This document shows positions 7,413 through 8,600 of a stretch of 8,600 bases of DNA, piece after piece. Position numbers and translations under genes: made by a program. Source of the stretch: DATIJJ01 sp039936115 (lineage in GTDB: Bacteria > Pseudomonadota > Gammaproteobacteria > DSM-16500). Under the pieces are notes generated by a model that saw nothing but the letters and a program-made list of their open reading frames with translations, did no database searches and was not told where the DNA came from. The stretch's first letter is position 1, and each line of letters starts with the position of its first letter. The DNA is taken from assembly GCA_039936115.1 (NCBI GenBank), contig JBDTIZ010000282.1, forward strand, positions 1 through 8,600, written 5' to 3'.

Positions 7413-8446
7413 TACATTACGCTCCCTGCTTGTTTGATCAACTCGGGACTGATCGTAATGTGCAACTGTTTAGCTTCCGTTAAATTTATCGCTAAACTAA
7501 TATCACTTGGATCTTCAACCGCGATATCGCCAGGCTTTTCTCCCTGTAAAATCTTGACGACCATCTTGCCTGTTTGACGTCCGAGTTTATATTCATCGCA
7601 AGCGAGCCCAGCAAGTGCACCCATTTTTACTGCATCTAGATAAGTCGTAAATACTGGTAGGTTATTTTTTTGGGTGATACTCATCAATGCAGGTAAAGCT
7701 TCCGCCACTGTATTATCTTGCAGTAACAATAATGCATCTGCTTGGCCCACTAATGTCGCGGTCGCTGATTGCACATCTGCAGACGAGGCAACACCGACAG
7801 CTTTGACTGTTATATTGAATTTCTTTGCCTCATCGGTAATTGTTTTTAACAGATCAACAGAATTTTCTTCGCCGTAGTTAACAACAATTCCCAATGTTTT
7901 TAGTTGGGGTAGAATTTTTTTGATTAATTCGAGCTGTTTGTCTACAGGGGTGACATTTCGCGTACCTGTTACATTATCGTTTGGATGTTTTAAATCGGTG
8001 ACAAGTTTTGCTTTCAGAGGATCCGTAATAGATGCAAAGACAACTGGGATTTTCGATTTTTGTGTGACGTTAACCAGTGATTGTGCTGATGGTGTCGCAA
8101 TTGCAACCATGACATCAGGATGTTGCGCTACGAAGGATTGTGCGATTTGTGCAGCGATGGCAACATTACCTTGTGCATTTTCAAATAAGATAGTCGCTGT
8201 TTTGCCATCTTGATATCCGTTAGCAGAAAGCTCCTCCATAATGCCTTGCCGTACTTTATCTAATGAAGGATGTGCAACAATTTGAGTGATAGCGATTTTC
8301 TTAAGAGTTGTTGCAGGTGTGTTAGCTTGATTTTTAAAAACAAAAATTGCAGCAAATAAAAGAATTGATACGGGAATAATTAACTTGAGTAAACGAGAGT
8401 TACGCTGTAGTAAAGCTTGTAGGTACTGCCTGCTTGAGTGAAACAT
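7412..8446 (-). CDS. trpX: TrpX-like periplasmic substrate-binding protein of an ABC importer
   Basis: This is the binding component of an ABC importer, in the ABC_sub_bind family (PF04392, COG2984), whose Gram-positive relatives in trp-regulated loci are called TrpX and bind tryptophan. The 344-residue protein has a 20-residue basic N-terminal tail, one hydrophobic stretch (22-37), then the mature domain starting near KKIAITQIVAHPSLD (49-63). Family-like segments include IVAHPSLDKVRQGI, AIATPSAQ, PVVFASITDPL and GEKPGDIAVEDP. There is no lipobox Cys, so it is exported by a signal peptide or stays membrane-anchored. ATG 8446 has GAGG 7 nt upstream. Its stop overlaps the kynU start by 1 nt. 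It is separated from its permease and ATPase by the six biosynthetic genes. Ligand (tryptophan or kynurenine) is inferred only from context. It contains no Trp. Confidence 0.88.
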   Translation of the reverse strand: MFHSSRQYLQALLQRNSRLLKLIIPVSILLFAAIFVFKNQANTPATTLKKIAITQIVAHPSLDKVRQGIMEELSANGYQDGKTATILFENAQGNVAIAAQIAQSFVAQHPDVMVAIATPSAQSLVNVTQKSKIPVVFASITDPLKAKLVTDLKHPNDNVTGTRNVTPVDKQLELIKKILPQLKTLGIVVNYGEENSVDLLKTITDEAKKFNITVKAVGVASSADVQSATATLVGQADALLLLQDNTVAEALPALMSITQKNNLPVFTTYLDAVKMGALAGLACDEYKLGRQTGKMVVKILQGEKPGDIAVEDPSDISLAINLTEAKQLHITISPELIKQAGSVM

Positions 8447-8570
8447 AATTTAACCTCATGAATAGTTTGTAAAAAGCAAAAATAAATCCGCGAACACTAG
8501 CATTGCGCCAGCGCCACCAATTCATTCTTGTTACAAAACTATGCTGAGATTTCATGTTTTTTTGAGCCAT
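8400..8570 (-). CDS. Trp-codon leader peptide ORF (TrpL-like), running out of frame into trpX
   Basis: An ATG at 8570, immediately after an in-frame TAA, opens a 56-codon frame. In-frame ATGs also lie at 8555 and 8525. Trp codons UGG UGG and UGG fall at 8519-8514 and 8510-8508, giving MNWWRWRN from residue 16, just like regulatory trp leader peptides. By contrast the nine downstream proteins together hold only six Trp. Unlike classical leaders there is no stop after the Trp codons: the frame passes over the trpX Shine-Dalgarno and start in a different frame and ends at TAA 8402-8400, 47 nt inside trpX. None of the three possible starts has a clear Shine-Dalgarno, so which is used, or whether translation is leaderless, is unknown. 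Its role as a Trp sensor is inference from the codons and position. Confidence 0.6.
   Translation of the reverse strand: MAQKNMKSQHSFVTRMNWWRWRNASVRGFIFAFYKLFMRLNYVSLKQAVPTSFTTA
8452..8551 (-). promoter_or_regulatory. trpX leader: long-range RNA helix that would hide the trpX Shine-Dalgarno
   Basis: The leader segment 8551-8533 (AAUCUCA-GC-AUAGUUUUGU) is complementary to 8470-8452 (ACAAACUAU-UCA-UGAGGUU). The pairing is 9 bp with one bulged U, a 2x3 internal loop, then 7 bp that include the whole GAGG of trpX. The Trp codons 8508-8519 lie in the loop, directly after the 5' arm. A ribosome stalled on those codons, with followers behind it, would keep the 5' arm from pairing and free the trpX site. 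This is the layout of translational attenuation. The pairing is read directly from sequence; the function is inference. Confidence 0.5.
8470..8515 (-). terminator. hairpin plus U-rich tract inside the leader (possible attenuator terminator)
   Basis: GGCGCUGGC (8515-8507), loop GCAAU, GCUAGUGUU (8501-8493) gives a 9-bp stem with four G-U pairs. After six further nt comes AUUUAUUUUUGCUUUUU (8486-8470). It contains the third Trp codon in its 5' arm, so a ribosome on the Trp codons would prevent it forming. The U tract is not directly against the stem, so intrinsic termination would be weak. Confidence 0.35.
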
Positions 8571-8574
8571 TTAA

Positions 8575-8597
8575 AATATATACTATCTAAAGTTATA
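8575..8597 (-). promoter_or_regulatory. AT-rich promoter region with candidate -10 boxes
   Basis: Two -10-like hexamers lie just before the leader: TATAAC (8597-8592) and TATATT (8580-8575). The matching -35 would lie outside the window for either, so the promoter cannot be confirmed. The second would place transcription start almost on the leader ATG. Confidence 0.3.
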
Positions 8598-8600
8598 CAC

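Noticed and set aside
894..8213. Plus-strand open frames at 894-1208, 1281-1472, 2666-3016, 7045-7314, 7277-7483, 7674-7877 and 7920-8213
   Set aside because: All lie antisense inside well-supported genes, lack recognisable motifs and look like reading-frame shadows.
8583..8600. TrpR operator near the right edge
   Set aside because: An ACT-AGT pair with TATA flanks loosely resembles the CTAG half-sites, but spacing is two bases short and the symmetry is poor.
8447..8600. T-box riboswitch upstream of trpX
   Set aside because: No T-box consensus (AGGGUGGNACCGCG) is visible, and the leader is too short inside the window.

Overview
The window is one AT-rich, single-direction operon read entirely on the minus strand, from about 8570 down to 94. 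In transcription order it encodes: a short Trp-codon leader, a TrpX-type periplasmic binding protein, kynureninase (kynU, broken by one in-frame UGA), trpD, trpC, trpF, trpB, trpA, and then the permease and ATPase of the same ABC transporter family. Gaps are mostly 0-20 nt and several genes overlap (kynU/trpX by 1 nt, trpC/trpD by 20 nt, trpF/trpC by 11 nt). The 70-nt trpB-trpA gap is the only roomy junction. I see no convincing gene on the plus strand.

The logic is kynurenine-to-tryptophan salvage. The genes cover every step from anthranilate to tryptophan, but anthranilate synthase (trpE/trpG) is absent from the operon. Kynureninase sits where it belongs, making anthranilate from kynurenine. 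A known parallel is the Chlamydia caviae trp region, where kynU accompanies a trp cluster lacking trpE/G and recycles host kynurenine. Here the enzymes are also bracketed by a TrpXYZ-like ABC importer, whose cargo could be tryptophan, kynurenine or both (inference). Such an arrangement fits a host-associated or intracellular bacterium. Base composition, proteobacterial-looking proteins and a palindromic repeat fragment at the left edge suggest something like a Legionellales/Coxiellaceae-type gammaproteobacterium, but the lineage is only a guess from sequence style.

The upstream region (8447-8600) is the most interesting part. It holds an ORF with three Trp codons in four (WWRW) that has no stop before trpX and runs out of frame across the trpX start. 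The leader RNA can also form a helix of about 16 bp in which the segment just 5' of the Trp codons pairs with the trpX Shine-Dalgarno. Inside that helix's loop lie the Trp codons, a second small hairpin and a U-rich tract. This looks like Trp-sensing attenuation, possibly translational (erm-like) rather than the classical transcriptional kind.

The second notable point is kynU. One UGA at codon 269 splits an otherwise full-length, motif-complete kynureninase. The pathway's entry enzyme is therefore either freshly inactivated or made by UGA readthrough. The left 93 bases carry no gene, only a weak possible terminator and the edge of a palindromic repeat.
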